From contig JBAXKZ010000031.1 of NCBI GenBank assembly GCA_037135095.1, positions 1-16,435 on the forward strand: DNA of 16,435 bases. Direction: 5' to 3'. Origin of the DNA: CAIMZW01 sp037135095 (lineage in GTDB: Bacteria > Actinomycetota > Actinomycetes > Nanopelagicales > Nanopelagicaceae). Positions within the stretch are counted from its first letter, which is position 1. Every line of letters begins with the position of its first letter. Shown here piece after piece: positions 1 through 7,650 of the stretch. The notes beneath the pieces were generated by a model, which saw only the letters and a list, made by a program, of their open reading frames with translations, searched no databases and was not told where the DNA came from. The position numbers and the translations under genes were made by a program.

Positions 1-774
1 CTACCAAGGAATTATTTGTCGGTCTTCCCAAAGTACGCCAGTCTGATCAACGCCGGGTACGAATTCGCGCGTTGCTAGCCAGATTGCTGTTTCGGCGCCT
101 TCCTCTGCAGACCGCGGCGCATCAGGCCCGCCCATATCGGTACGACAATGTGCAGGGCAGGTGGCATCAACCAGAACGCCGCGCGAGCCCAACCCCGATT
201 CATGAGCGAAATTTCGAATTAGGGAATTCAACCCCGCTTTACTGATTCGATAAGGTGCCAAGCCACCGGCACTTCCAGGTCCTGACATTCTTCCAAGGCA
301 GGCTGAAAAGGCGATGATTCGCCCATTGCGAGCTTCGACCATGCCCGGGGCGATCGCACTTATGGCGGTGAAGGCGGCATCGAGATTTATCGAAAGAACT
401 CGTCGCCATTCCGCGTCGCTGGTTCGAATCGTCTTCGAAAGTTTTTCACTCATTACGCCATGAGCCAACACTAGAGTCGATACCGGACCGGATTTTGAAA
501 CGATATCGGCCAACGCATATCGAAAAGCCGCCGAATCGGCTACATCAACTGAACGAAAATCGCACTTTAATGATTTGGCAACGCTCATCAGTCGCTCTGG
601 ATCTTTCGCAATTAAGACAACTCGATGTCCAGCTCTGATCAGACCACTGGCAACTTCGTATCCCAAACCACGCGAACCACCAGTGACAATCGCTAATGGC
701 GCTGATTTTGTATCGGAAGCGAGCTCTGATGCAATGGGTGTAACGGCGGCCACATACATTTCACCCGCACTCAT
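1..774 (-). CDS. SDR-family NAD(P)-dependent oxidoreductase
   Basis: A classical short-chain dehydrogenase/reductase, expected to be a cytoplasmic NAD(P)(H)-dependent oxidoreductase; the substrate cannot be inferred. From the ATG at 772-774 it is 257 aa. The Rossmann glycine motif TGGSRGLG is at about residues 31-38, LAHG replaces the usual NNAG, the structural Asn is in SINLDAAF (N130), the likely catalytic Ser is S157 in FSACLG, and the YxxxK pair is YRISK (Y175, K179). The Ser-to-Tyr spacing is longer than in most SDRs, with a Gly-rich insert GPGSAGG. The TAG stop lies at the very first bases of the window, so the gene is complete. The start is uncertain: the frame stays open to a GTG at 844-846, adding 24 residues that do not look like a domain, and another ATG at 757-759 has a weak GGGTG upstream. 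It is divergent from kgd; no confident promoter is visible between them. Confidence 0.8.
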   Translation of the reverse strand: MSAGEMYVAAVTPIASELASDTKSAPLAIVTGGSRGLGYEVASGLIRAGHRVVLIAKDPERLMSVAKSLKCDFRSVDVADSAAFRYALADIVSKSGPVSTLVLAHGVMSEKLSKTIRTSDAEWRRVLSINLDAAFTAISAIAPGMVEARNGRIIAFSACLGRMSGPGSAGGLAPYRISKAGLNSLIRNFAHESGLGSRGVLVDATCPAHCRTDMGGPDAPRSAEEGAETAIWLATREFVPGVDQTGVLWEDRQIIPW

Positions 775-993
775 TAGCCGAACTCTGCCCTGACTGCGCC
801 GAGAGCGCACGTCGAAATCATCCAGATGGGCTAGGACTAATGTCACTTCAGACCAAAAGAATAAAAAAAGTGTCTACCTATTATCAGGTGCGACATCACC
901 GTTTTACGCGGGCACAAACTACGCTGTGGATTAGACTTGCCTTTTGATTTAGACGCAGCGATGCAAAACGCGAGTCTTGCCACTACATGGATA

Positions 994-998
994 GGGAG
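994..998 (+). promoter_or_regulatory. Ribosome binding site deciding the kgd start
   Basis: GGGAG lies 8 nt before GTG 1007 but only 2 nt before the alternative in-frame TTG 1001. The spacing favours the GTG. Seen directly in sequence. Confidence 0.6.
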
Positions 999-1006
999 CA
1001 TTGCAA

Positions 1007-4000
1007 GTGCCGGCACCCGGAACCAGATCTTCACTAAGTCACAAGCCTGCCAAAAAATTTGGCGACTCATTTGGGCTCAACGACTGGCTTGTAGATGAGA
1101 TGTACGAGCGCTACTTAGTTGATCCCGCTTCTGTGGACATTTCCTGGTTTGAGTTCTTTGCAAATTACACACCTGGGTTAGATGGCGCCCAATTGGTACC
1201 AGCTCTGCCGGCACTGGCCGATGCGCCCAAAGGCGGAACACCACCAATACCCAAGAGCGCACTCAACGCACCAACGATTGCCCGGCGCCCGCATATCGAA
1301 GCGGTTTCTAACACCGATTTTGAGGCGGCACTGTCAGAAGCGTTTTCGACTTCAAGCGCCCCGATTTTTTCTGAAGCTGACTTTTATACCTTGGCCGAGG
1401 ATGCCGAAGTCGTTGCAGAGGTTCATCAGAGCGAAGTGGCGCAAGTTTCGCAAACACCGTCCGAAGTCGCAGCGGCCGTGGTTGCCCCGGTTGAAATCGC
1501 ACCAGCGGAACCAGCCCAAACTTTCCAACCGCAAGAGAAGCTAAAGAGCGCCCCTATCGTGGCCAGCCCAACTCCGGCCGATCCAGTTGTTAAGCCCATC
1601 CCAAACTTGGTCACGCCAGGCGCAGCCAGAATAGAGCCAATCCGTGGCGTCGGTGCGCGAGTAGTCCAGAGCATGGAGGCATCGCTGAAGGTGCCAACGG
1701 CCACCAGCGTTCGTGCCATCCCAGCGAAATTATTGATCGACAATCGCACCGTTATTAATAACCACTTAAAGCGCGCTCGCGGTGGCAAGGTCTCCTTCAC
1801 CCACTTGATCGGCTACGCCATGATCAAGGCGCTACGCCAGATGCCAGAAATGAATTGCTTCTTCACACTACAAGATGAAAAACCAGCGGTGGGCCATCCA
1901 GAACATATCAATCTTGGCATCGCAATTGATTTCACAAAATCAGATGGGACTCGGCAGTTACTTGTTCCATCGATCAAAGGTTGCGAAGCCCTAGATTTCG
2001 CGCAATTCTGGAGCTCATACGAAGATACCGTGCGCAAAGCTCGCAGCGGCGCTTTAACTGTTGAAGATTTCGCGGGCACCACAGTCTCACTTACTAACCC
2101 AGGAACAATAGGAACGGTTCACTCTGTACCTAGATTGGTATCTGGCCAAGGCTTAATTCTTGGCGTTGGCGCCTTGGATTACCCAGCCGAATTTATGGGA
2201 GCAAGCGAAGAGACGCTAACTGAACATGGCATTAGCAAGGTAGTAACGGTCACTAGCACCTACGACCACCGCATCATTCAAGGCGCAACTTCCGGTGATT
2301 TCCTTCGCCGAATCAGTGATCTCTTGCTTGGTGGCGATGAGTTCTACGATGAGATTTTCGCCGCTCTTCGAATCCCTTATGTGCCTATTCGCTGGGTCAA
2401 CGACACCAGTTTTGATAAAGAAGATCAACTCGACAAGGTAGCCCGCGTTCAGCATTTGATTGATGCATATCGAACAACGGGCCACCTGATGGCTGATATC
2501 GATCCGCTGGAATATGTGCAGCGATCTCACGTCGATCTTGATGTTGTCACTCATGGCTTAACGCTCTGGGATTTAGATCGAGAATTTGCCACTGGCGGAT
2601 TTGGTGGCGAACCAATCATGAAGCTTCGAACCATCTTGGGAATTTTGCGCGATTCATATTGCCGCACTATCGGTATCGAATATATGTATATGCAAGATCC
2701 TGCAGAGCGCCGATGGATCCAAGAGCGAGTTGAAGTCGGTGCCCCACGCACCCCACGAGAAGAACAACTACGAATCCTTCGCAAGCTCAACAGCGCCGAA
2801 GCTTTCGAATCCTTCCTTCAGACAAAGTACGTTGGCCAGAAGCGCTTCTCGCTAGAAGGCGGTGAATCAGTAATCCCATTGCTCGATGCCGTGATCTCGG
2901 AAGCAGCTGATTCGGGGATGGTCGAAGTTTGTATCGGCATGTCTCACCGTGGTCGCCTAAATGTCTTAGCAAATATCGCGGGCAAATCCGCCGGCGCTAT
3001 CTTCCAAGAGTTCGAAGGCCACTACGCCGAAAACCAAGTTCATGGCTCGGGCGATGTTAAATATCACCTTGGTACCGAAGGAACTTTCACCGCTGAATCT
3101 GGCGCCACCACAAAGATTTACTTGGCTGCTAATCCTTCTCACCTGGAGGCAGTAAATCCTGTTCTTGAAGGAATTGTGCGCGCTAAGCAAGATATTTTGA
3201 ATGTGAAAGAGGCATACACAGTTCTGCCGATTTTGGTCCACGGCGATGCCGCCTTCGCTGGCCAAGGTTTGGTTGCGGAAACGTTGAACCTTTCGCAATT
3301 GCGCGGCTACCGCACCGGCGGAACGATCCATGTAATTATTAACAATCAAGTCGGCTTTACTACTTCACCAGTCGCCGCTCGCTCTTCAACTTATTCCACC
3401 GATGTGGCAAAGATGATTCAAGCACCGGTCTTCCATGTAAATGGCGATGATCCCGAAAGCGTTGTTCGTGTAGCCCGCTTAGCATTTGAATACCGCCAAG
3501 CCTTCAATAAAGATGTTGTGATTGACATGGTTTGCTACCGTCGCCGTGGCCACAATGAGGGCGATGAGCCAAGTTTCACGCAACCGCTGATGTACAAGAT
3601 GATTGAAGCCAAGCGCTCCACCCGAAAGATCTACACCGAAGCCCTTATCGGACGTGGCGATATCAGCGTTGCCGAAGCTGAAGAAGTTCTTCGCGACTAC
3701 CAATCTCAACTTGAAGCGGTCTTTAATGCAGTTCACAACGTTCAACCCGAAGATCCAATCTTCACCGTTCCGCAAACTCCGACGCCAGAAAGCGTAAATA
3801 CTGCGCTCGATGAGGCCACCCTTCGCAGGATCGCGGCAACTCAAATTGCAACCCCAGAAGGTTTTGTGATCCATCCAAAGTTGCTGCCACAACTTCAAAA
3901 GCGTACCGAGATGTTGGATGAGGGAACGGTCGATTGGTCTACCGGTGAATTACTCGCCTTTGGTTCTTTGCTGTTGGAAGGCCACCCAATTCGCCTTGCT

Positions 4001-4942
4001 GGCCAAGATGTCGGCCGCGGAACTTTCTCCAACCGACATGCAGTAATAGTTGATCAAGTATCTGGCAATCAATGGACACCACTGCGCGGTCTAATTTCCG
4101 ATGCCAATCAATTCTTTGTCTTTGACTCACTTCTATCAGAGTACGCCGCCCTAGGTTTTGAATATGGCTACTCCAATGAACGCGAAAACGCTTTAGTTCT
4201 TTGGGAAGCTCAGTTTGGTGATTTCGCCAACGGCGCCCAAACCATTATTGATGAGTTCATCTCTTCAGCGCTACAAAAGTGGGGCGAGCGCTCCTCTCTT
4301 GTAATGCTCTTGCCACATGGTTACGAAGGTCAAGGACCAGATCACTCTTCCGCTCGAATTGAACGCTACTTAGCGCTCTGTGCCGAAGGAAATATGACCG
4401 TTGCCCAACCATCTTCGGCCGCCTCCTATTTCCATCTGCTGCGCTGGCATATGAAGAACCCAGCTCGTCGACCAATGATTATCTTTGAGCCAAAGTCGAT
4501 GTTGCGACTCAAAGCCGCTGCCTCTGCGATGAACGATTTCACCACGGGAACTTTCCGCCCATTGATCGGTGACGATTCGGTTCACAACGCGACGCGTTTA
4601 ATTTTCTGCTCCGGCAAGATTTATTACGACCTAATAGCCGAGCGCGCCAAGCTGGGCGAAATCAGCACTGCGATCGTTCGTATTGAACAGCTATATCCAC
4701 TGCCTACAGATGCCATTGCGGCCGAAGCGGCGAAGCATCCGCATGCCAATCTGCTCTGGGTCCAAGATGAACCAGCGAACCAAGGCCCTTGGCCATTTAT
4801 CGCCTTGCACGCCGCCGAAGCGCTCGAAGGGCGAGGACTTCGTCCGGTCTCCCGTCGCGCCACCGCCAGCCCCGCAACTGGAAATCATTATGTCCACGAA
4901 GAGGAACAAAAAGCGCTGCTAATGGAGGCCTTCTCGCGCTAA
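1007..4942 (+). CDS. kgd: Multifunctional 2-oxoglutarate decarboxylase / dehydrogenase E1-E2 (Kgd)
   Basis: Actinobacterial one-chain enzyme combining the ThDP-dependent E1 of 2-oxoglutarate dehydrogenase with an E2 succinyltransferase domain, acting in the TCA cycle; family members can also release succinic semialdehyde or carry out carboligation. 1311 aa, close to or slightly longer than mycobacterial Kgd. Order of parts: an E1 N-terminal segment (FGLNDWLVDEMYERY, about 23-37); an Ala/Pro/Glu-rich linker (about 55-205); an E2 catalytic domain (about 205-455) with active-site DHRIIQGA near 420-427; then E1 with HRGRLNVL (about 647), GDAAFAGQG, NNQVGFTT, RRRGHNEGDEP (about 845-855) and PHGYEGQGPDHSSAR (about 1103). 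There is no lipoyl or subunit-binding domain, so lipoylated E2 must come from elsewhere, as in other actinobacteria. I chose GTG 1007 over TTG 1001 because GGGAG (994-998) sits 8 nt before it. It runs towards sodX with a 54-nt gap and no convincing terminator. Confidence 0.96.
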   Translation: MPAPGTRSSLSHKPAKKFGDSFGLNDWLVDEMYERYLVDPASVDISWFEFFANYTPGLDGAQLVPALPALADAPKGGTPPIPKSALNAPTIARRPHIEAVSNTDFEAALSEAFSTSSAPIFSEADFYTLAEDAEVVAEVHQSEVAQVSQTPSEVAAAVVAPVEIAPAEPAQTFQPQEKLKSAPIVASPTPADPVVKPIPNLVTPGAARIEPIRGVGARVVQSMEASLKVPTATSVRAIPAKLLIDNRTVINNHLKRARGGKVSFTHLIGYAMIKALRQMPEMNCFFTLQDEKPAVGHPEHINLGIAIDFTKSDGTRQLLVPSIKGCEALDFAQFWSSYEDTVRKARSGALTVEDFAGTTVSLTNPGTIGTVHSVPRLVSGQGLILGVGALDYPAEFMGASEETLTEHGISKVVTVTSTYDHRIIQGATSGDFLRRISDLLLGGDEFYDEIFAALRIPYVPIRWVNDTSFDKEDQLDKVARVQHLIDAYRTTGHLMADIDPLEYVQRSHVDLDVVTHGLTLWDLDREFATGGFGGEPIMKLRTILGILRDSYCRTIGIEYMYMQDPAERRWIQERVEVGAPRTPREEQLRILRKLNSAEAFESFLQTKYVGQKRFSLEGGESVIPLLDAVISEAADSGMVEVCIGMSHRGRLNVLANIAGKSAGAIFQEFEGHYAENQVHGSGDVKYHLGTEGTFTAESGATTKIYLAANPSHLEAVNPVLEGIVRAKQDILNVKEAYTVLPILVHGDAAFAGQGLVAETLNLSQLRGYRTGGTIHVIINNQVGFTTSPVAARSSTYSTDVAKMIQAPVFHVNGDDPESVVRVARLAFEYRQAFNKDVVIDMVCYRRRGHNEGDEPSFTQPLMYKMIEAKRSTRKIYTEALIGRGDISVAEAEEVLRDYQSQLEAVFNAVHNVQPEDPIFTVPQTPTPESVNTALDEATLRRIAATQIATPEGFVIHPKLLPQLQKRTEMLDEGTVDWSTGELLAFGSLLLEGHPIRLAGQDVGRGTFSNRHAVIVDQVSGNQWTPLRGLISDANQFFVFDSLLSEYAALGFEYGYSNERENALVLWEAQFGDFANGAQTIIDEFISSALQKWGERSSLVMLLPHGYEGQGPDHSSARIERYLALCAEGNMTVAQPSSAASYFHLLRWHMKNPARRPMIIFEPKSMLRLKAAASAMNDFTTGTFRPLIGDDSVHNATRLIFCSGKIYYDLIAERAKLGEISTAIVRIEQLYPLPTDAIAAEAAKHPHANLLWVQDEPANQGPWPFIALHAAEALEGRGLRPVSRRATASPATGNHYVHEEEQKALLMEAFSR

Positions 4943-4996
4943 TTCGGCCGGAAGTTTTATAACTTTGCGATTTGCTTAACTAACTGTATTTCTCGG

Positions 4997-5371
4997 CTAT
5001 CTCTTCTTTTTACCCTTTCGGTAGCGAACCATCACCGCGCCCTTGATCTCGTGGGCTTCCAACCAGCCCCAGTGTCTGGAATCCGTACTGGCCGCAGAGT
5101 TATCGCCCTCGACCCAAAAGCGTGGCAGCCCAAATTCGACCGGTTCGATCTCCTTGATCCGCTTTATCTGCAAGAAATCCAGCTCGCCGCTCTGCCCTGC
5201 GCGCTGGACCAATACCGCCCTGCCCATCAGCCCCCGGGTCAACGAGGTACTGAGTCCAGCTGGCCACCAACTGGTTAGCAGCCAATCTCCTTCGTTGTAG
5301 GTAGGCGACATGGAGTTACCAACGACGGCAATTCGCCGCAGACCGCCAATTCCAAAGTTCGCACTCTCCAT
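4997..5371 (-). CDS. sodX: Nickel-type superoxide dismutase maturation protease (SodX, S26 family)
   Basis: A small signal-peptidase-like (S26) serine protease expected to remove the SodN propeptide so that the new N-terminal His can bind nickel. From ATG 5369-5371 it is 124 aa. The catalytic Ser is in GNSMSPT (S20), the catalytic Lys in LQIKRI (K70), and the conserved box GDNSAASTDSRHWG starts at G89. It ends in a basic tail (RYRKGKKKR). No membrane helix precedes the catalytic Ser, unlike ordinary signal peptidase I; this fits a soluble processing enzyme. It is divergent from sodN with 76 nt between the two ATGs, the pairing known for nickel SODs. The frame is open upstream to 5665, but that part lies opposite sodN coding sequence and is not homologous to the family, so I excluded it. 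No clear Shine-Dalgarno precedes ATG 5371, so the exact start is less sure than the identity. Confidence 0.9.
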   Translation of the reverse strand: MESANFGIGGLRRIAVVGNSMSPTYNEGDWLLTSWWPAGLSTSLTRGLMGRAVLVQRAGQSGELDFLQIKRIKEIEPVEFGLPRFWVEGDNSAASTDSRHWGWLEAHEIKGAVMVRYRKGKKKR

Positions 5372-5447
5372 AGGGGTAGTAGTCTCACACAGTAGATTTT
5401 TATTTATCCAGTAACCGCACCCCCAGCTACCGAAAGGCACATCAGAT

Positions 5448-5870
5448 ATGAACGGATCAATTTCGGCAAAATTCGCCGCACTAATTGCACCAAAGGCAAT
5501 CGCCTTCGCCCACTGCGATCTACCTTGCGGCGTATATGACCCAGCACAGGCAAAGATCGAAGCGTTATCTGTAAAGGCAACTATGGAAAAGTACGCTGCC
5601 TCTTCAGATCCTGACTTCAAAGCTCGCGCCGTTGCCATCAAGGAAGAGCGCTCTGAACTGGTCAAGCATCACCTCTGGGTCTTATGGACCGACTACTTCA
5701 AGGCACCTCACTTTGAGGCCTACCCACAACTAAATGCTCTCTTCAACGAAGCCACAAAGCTCGCCGGTGCCGGTGGCACCAAGGGCACCAATGATGTTGC
5801 TGTAGCAGAGAAGTTGCTCACCAAGATCGATGAGATCGCCGAGATCTTCTGGGCGACAAAGAAGGCTTAA
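5448..5870 (+). CDS. sodN: Nickel superoxide dismutase (Ni-SOD) precursor
   Basis: Converts superoxide to hydrogen peroxide and oxygen using a nickel ion held by the N-terminal 'nickel hook'. The 140-aa precursor has a 21-aa propeptide ending IAFA, followed by the hook HCDLPCGVY (precursor residues 22-30). After cleavage, His1, Cys2 and Cys6 of the mature protein are the known nickel ligands, and all are present. The mature chain is 119 aa, the normal family size, and contains the conserved stretches HHLWVLWTDYFK and YPQLNALFNEATKLAG. The start is ATG 5448, with GAAAGG (5432-5437) 10 nt upstream. It is paired divergently with its protease sodX and followed by a strong hairpin. In streptomycetes sodN is controlled by the nickel regulator Nur; I see no TTGCAA-type Nur box in the 76-nt intergenic gap. 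Confidence 0.97.
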   Translation: MNGSISAKFAALIAPKAIAFAHCDLPCGVYDPAQAKIEALSVKATMEKYAASSDPDFKARAVAIKEERSELVKHHLWVLWTDYFKAPHFEAYPQLNALFNEATKLAGAGGTKGTNDVAVAEKLLTKIDEIAEIFWATKKA

Positions 5871-5886
5871 CTCTTTAAAAAAGTAA

Positions 5887-5936
5887 AAAACGCTCTTGCT
5901 GGAATCGGTTACCACCGAAACTCGTTAGAGCGTTTT
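5887..5936. terminator. Bidirectional rho-independent terminator between sodN and the thioesterase gene
   Basis: Perfect 10-bp arms AAAACGCTCT (5887-5896) and AGAGCGTTTT (5927-5936) enclose a second small hairpin (TCGGT / ACCGA around a TACC loop). T-rich sequence (TTTTCTTTT) follows on the + strand and the A-rich left flank gives Ts on the - strand, so it can end transcription from both sides. The right arm overlaps the last codons and stop of the thioesterase gene. Confidence 0.85.
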
Positions 5937-6341
5937 CTTTTCTGCGAGCATACCTTCAGCGGCGGTGCGCGCCATAAACGAGACCCGATCCACAATCTTG
6001 CGTTGGACCCGCGCGCTCGCCAGCAACCTAGTTTCGTGATTTATTTCAGCATTAAAAGTTAGCAATGGACCGGCACTTTCGATACAGGTTGCATGCGCCC
6101 GAATCTCATTTCCTACACCTACACCAGATAGGTAATTAAGCTGAAGTTCAACGGTATGCGAAGTTTCGCCTGGTTCGAAAAATTCCTCCAGTGCGGCAGT
6201 GCAAGCGATCTCCATTAAATTTATTAGCGCACTTGTCGAGATGACCGGAAGATCACTGATATTGGCCGCGACGCAGGTATCCCCAGGGCGAACCGTTAGC
6301 GACGCCATTCCCAGCGCCCCAACCAATTTCTCGGTGTTCAC
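5925..6341 (-). CDS. FlK-like hotdog-fold thioesterase family protein, likely catalytic His missing
   Basis: 138-aa hotdog protein resembling the fluoroacetyl-CoA thioesterase (FlK) family, whose characterised members hydrolyse acyl-CoA thioesters. The family signature appears as STSALINLMEIAC (residues 35-47), followed by GETSHTVELQLNYLSG. Aligned by eye to FlK, the catalytic Thr corresponds to T36 and the Glu to E44. The catalytic His position falls at about N69-Y70, where no His is present, so classical FlK chemistry may be lost or altered. The substrate is unknown. The GTG start (6339-6341) is preceded by TAGGTT and exactly 7 nt, with no good Shine-Dalgarno, suggesting its own leaderless mRNA rather than only read-through from rsrA (36-nt gap). 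Its last codons lie inside the terminator arm. Confidence 0.75.
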   Translation of the reverse strand: MNTEKLVGALGMASLTVRPGDTCVAANISDLPVISTSALINLMEIACTAALEEFFEPGETSHTVELQLNYLSGVGVGNEIRAHATCIESAGPLLTFNAEINHETRLLASARVQRKIVDRVSFMARTAAEGMLAEKKTL

Positions 6342-6348
6342 GGTCTTA

Positions 6349-6354
6349 AACCTA
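6349..6354 (-). promoter_or_regulatory. -10-like hexamer TAGGTT, leaderless start of the thioesterase gene
   Basis: TAGGTT followed by 7 nt and then the GTG start codon; no Shine-Dalgarno is present. The spacing would put the transcription start at or next to the start codon. No -35 was recognised. Confidence 0.4.
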
Positions 6355-6377
6355 ACGCCATTTTCGTAAGCGCAGTT

Positions 6378-6785
6378 TTATTCGATCGGAAAGTCTCGCC
6401 GAATTTCATGCGAAGTTTCGATGATCTGTGTAACCCCATCCACGGTAATTTCAGTGCGGCTGTATTCGGCAAAGAACTGAGTTTGACCGATGAACTGGGA
6501 ATTATGCATCGCGATCATCTGGTCGGCCAACATCTGGGTCTGGTCAAAGATCTTGGCAAAGAGCTCTTCTGGGGCGGTTTCACAGCAGGATCTATTGAGT
6601 AACGATTGCAATAACTCAAGCCCGGCACGTTCGTTGGCAATCACACCTTCGCAAGGCGGACACTCCTGGAGGTGAACTTTTACCGCTTGAAGTTGATTTC
6701 CATCTGCAATTTCATTATCTAAAAAGAGCAGCATCGCTGCCATGATCTCCTCGCAGGGAGTTTGGTGAGGACCGCCGCAGCTCAT
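6378..6785 (-). CDS. rsrA: Anti-sigma factor RsrA (zinc-binding, redox-sensing, binds SigR)
   Basis: Zinc-containing anti-sigma factor that holds SigR inactive until thiol oxidation forms a disulfide and releases it. The ZAS motif HLQECPPC gives H38, C42 and C45, and C11 (TPCEE) completes the ligands, matching the C11/H37/C41/C44 layout of Streptomyces RsrA. The later CC pair (C67, C68 in NRSCCET) is also typical. At 135 aa it is about 30 residues longer than Streptomyces RsrA; the extra C-terminal part (about 80-135) has no recognisable motif. Its ATG overlaps the sigR stop (ATGA, 6782-6785), so translation is probably coupled and the two proteins made in balance. Confidence 0.93.
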   Translation of the reverse strand: MSCGGPHQTPCEEIMAAMLLFLDNEIADGNQLQAVKVHLQECPPCEGVIANERAGLELLQSLLNRSCCETAPEELFAKIFDQTQMLADQMIAMHNSQFIGQTQFFAEYSRTEITVDGVTQIIETSHEIRRDFPIE

Positions 6786-7471
6786 AGCGCTGGCTCCTTT
6801 CCAAAGCCGCGCTCGCGGGCATAATCAGCCAACGACTCGCGCAGTAACTTTCGTCCACGATGTAACCGGGACATAACGGTGCCGGTCGGAACATTTACGA
6901 TTTCGGCAATTTCCTTGTAAGAAAAACCCTCGACATCAGCTAGATAAACCGCCATCCGAAATTCTTCAGGCATTGCGGCAAGGGCGTCTTTAATATCGCC
7001 ATCGGCTAAATTTTCAAGAACCTCATCTTCGGCCGATTTTCCTTGGTCGCTGGTATGACTAGCGGAATCAAAGATCTGCCAATCTTCAAGTTCACCTGAT
7101 GCGATCAACGGTTGGCGTTGTGCTTTGCGATATGAATTTATAAAAGTGGTGGTGAGAATTCGGTAGAGCCAGGCTTTTAAATTGGTGCCAGGTTCGAATT
7201 GATGAAATGAGGTAAAAGCCTTCGCGAAGGTGTCTTGAACCAAATCTTGGGCATCATGTGGATTCTTGGTATAGCGCAGGGCTGCGGCATAGAGCGGGCT
7301 GGTGAAAACTAAGGCATCGCGTTCAAACCGAGCTTTGCGCTCGGAGATGGATTCGGTTTCACGATTGACCGGAAGCAGCGATTTACTCGCCGCCAGTTCT
7401 AGTTCGGCGGGCAGCTCGGAAGATAGTTCAGGGGTGATTTCGGTTGGCATCAACATTAAGGCTACTGCCAT
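6782..7471 (-). CDS. sigR: ECF sigma factor SigR / SigH, thiol-oxidative stress response
   Basis: RNA polymerase sigma factor of the SigR (Streptomyces) / SigH (Mycobacterium) group, which turns on thioredoxin, mycothiol and proteolysis genes under disulfide stress. 229 aa. Region 2 covers about 56-120, including DAQDLVQDTF (73-82) and NLKAWLYRILTTTFINSYRKAQ; region 4 covers about 160-215, with the helix-turn-helix YKEIAEIVNVPTGTVMSRLHRGRK. A low-conservation N-terminal stretch of about 47 residues precedes region 2. I chose ATG 7469-7471 because GAGGTGAGG lies just upstream; TTG 7492 has no ribosome site. An in-frame TAA a few codons further up rules out a long extended isoform of the kind described as sigma-R-prime in Streptomyces. 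Operon with rsrA; a SigR-type promoter lies about 125-150 nt upstream, suggesting positive autoregulation. Confidence 0.95.
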   Translation of the reverse strand: MAVALMLMPTEITPELSSELPAELELAASKSLLPVNRETESISERKARFERDALVFTSPLYAAALRYTKNPHDAQDLVQDTFAKAFTSFHQFEPGTNLKAWLYRILTTTFINSYRKAQRQPLIASGELEDWQIFDSASHTSDQGKSAEDEVLENLADGDIKDALAAMPEEFRMAVYLADVEGFSYKEIAEIVNVPTGTVMSRLHRGRKLLRESLADYARERGFGKEPAL

Positions 7472-7594
7472 TTGCCTCACCTCACCCTTCAATTTTTACT
7501 GAACATCTGGCGCTAACTGACTGAGAATTGCGCCATCTGAGTGCGGCAATGGCGATTGCGACCGAGAACTATTTAGAGAGCGCACCATTTCGAG

Positions 7595-7620
7595 AACGAT
7601 CGTCGGGCGTTGAATATTCC
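7595..7620 (-). promoter_or_regulatory. SigR-dependent promoter of sigR-rsrA (GGAAT-N18-GTT)
   Basis: On the - strand, GGAAT (7620-7616) is followed by exactly 18 nt and then GTT (7597-7595), matching the known SigR/SigH consensus GGAAT-N18-GTT. It lies in the SRAP-sigR gap and points at sigR, implying a transcription start near 7588 and a leader of about 115 nt. Motif and spacing are read directly; function is inferred. Confidence 0.75.
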
Positions 7621-7650
7621 CCTAAAAGGCTCGTGAGCGTGATCAGGGAG

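Noticed and set aside
775..1006. Possible promoters between the SDR gene and kgd (GATAAT on -, TAGACT on +)
   Set aside because: No -35 at proper spacing for either hexamer, and the SDR start itself is uncertain, so no promoter is called.
1077..4922. Many open frames on both strands inside kgd
   Set aside because: They are shadows of the long Kgd reading frame, with no homology or ribosome sites.
4943..4996. Small inverted repeat AAGTT-TTAT-AACTT after kgd
   Set aside because: An AT-only style 5-bp stem without a following T-run is too weak to call a terminator.
5372..5665. Upstream extension of the sodX reading frame
   Set aside because: It lies opposite sodN coding sequence; S26 family similarity begins only after the ATG at 5369-5371.
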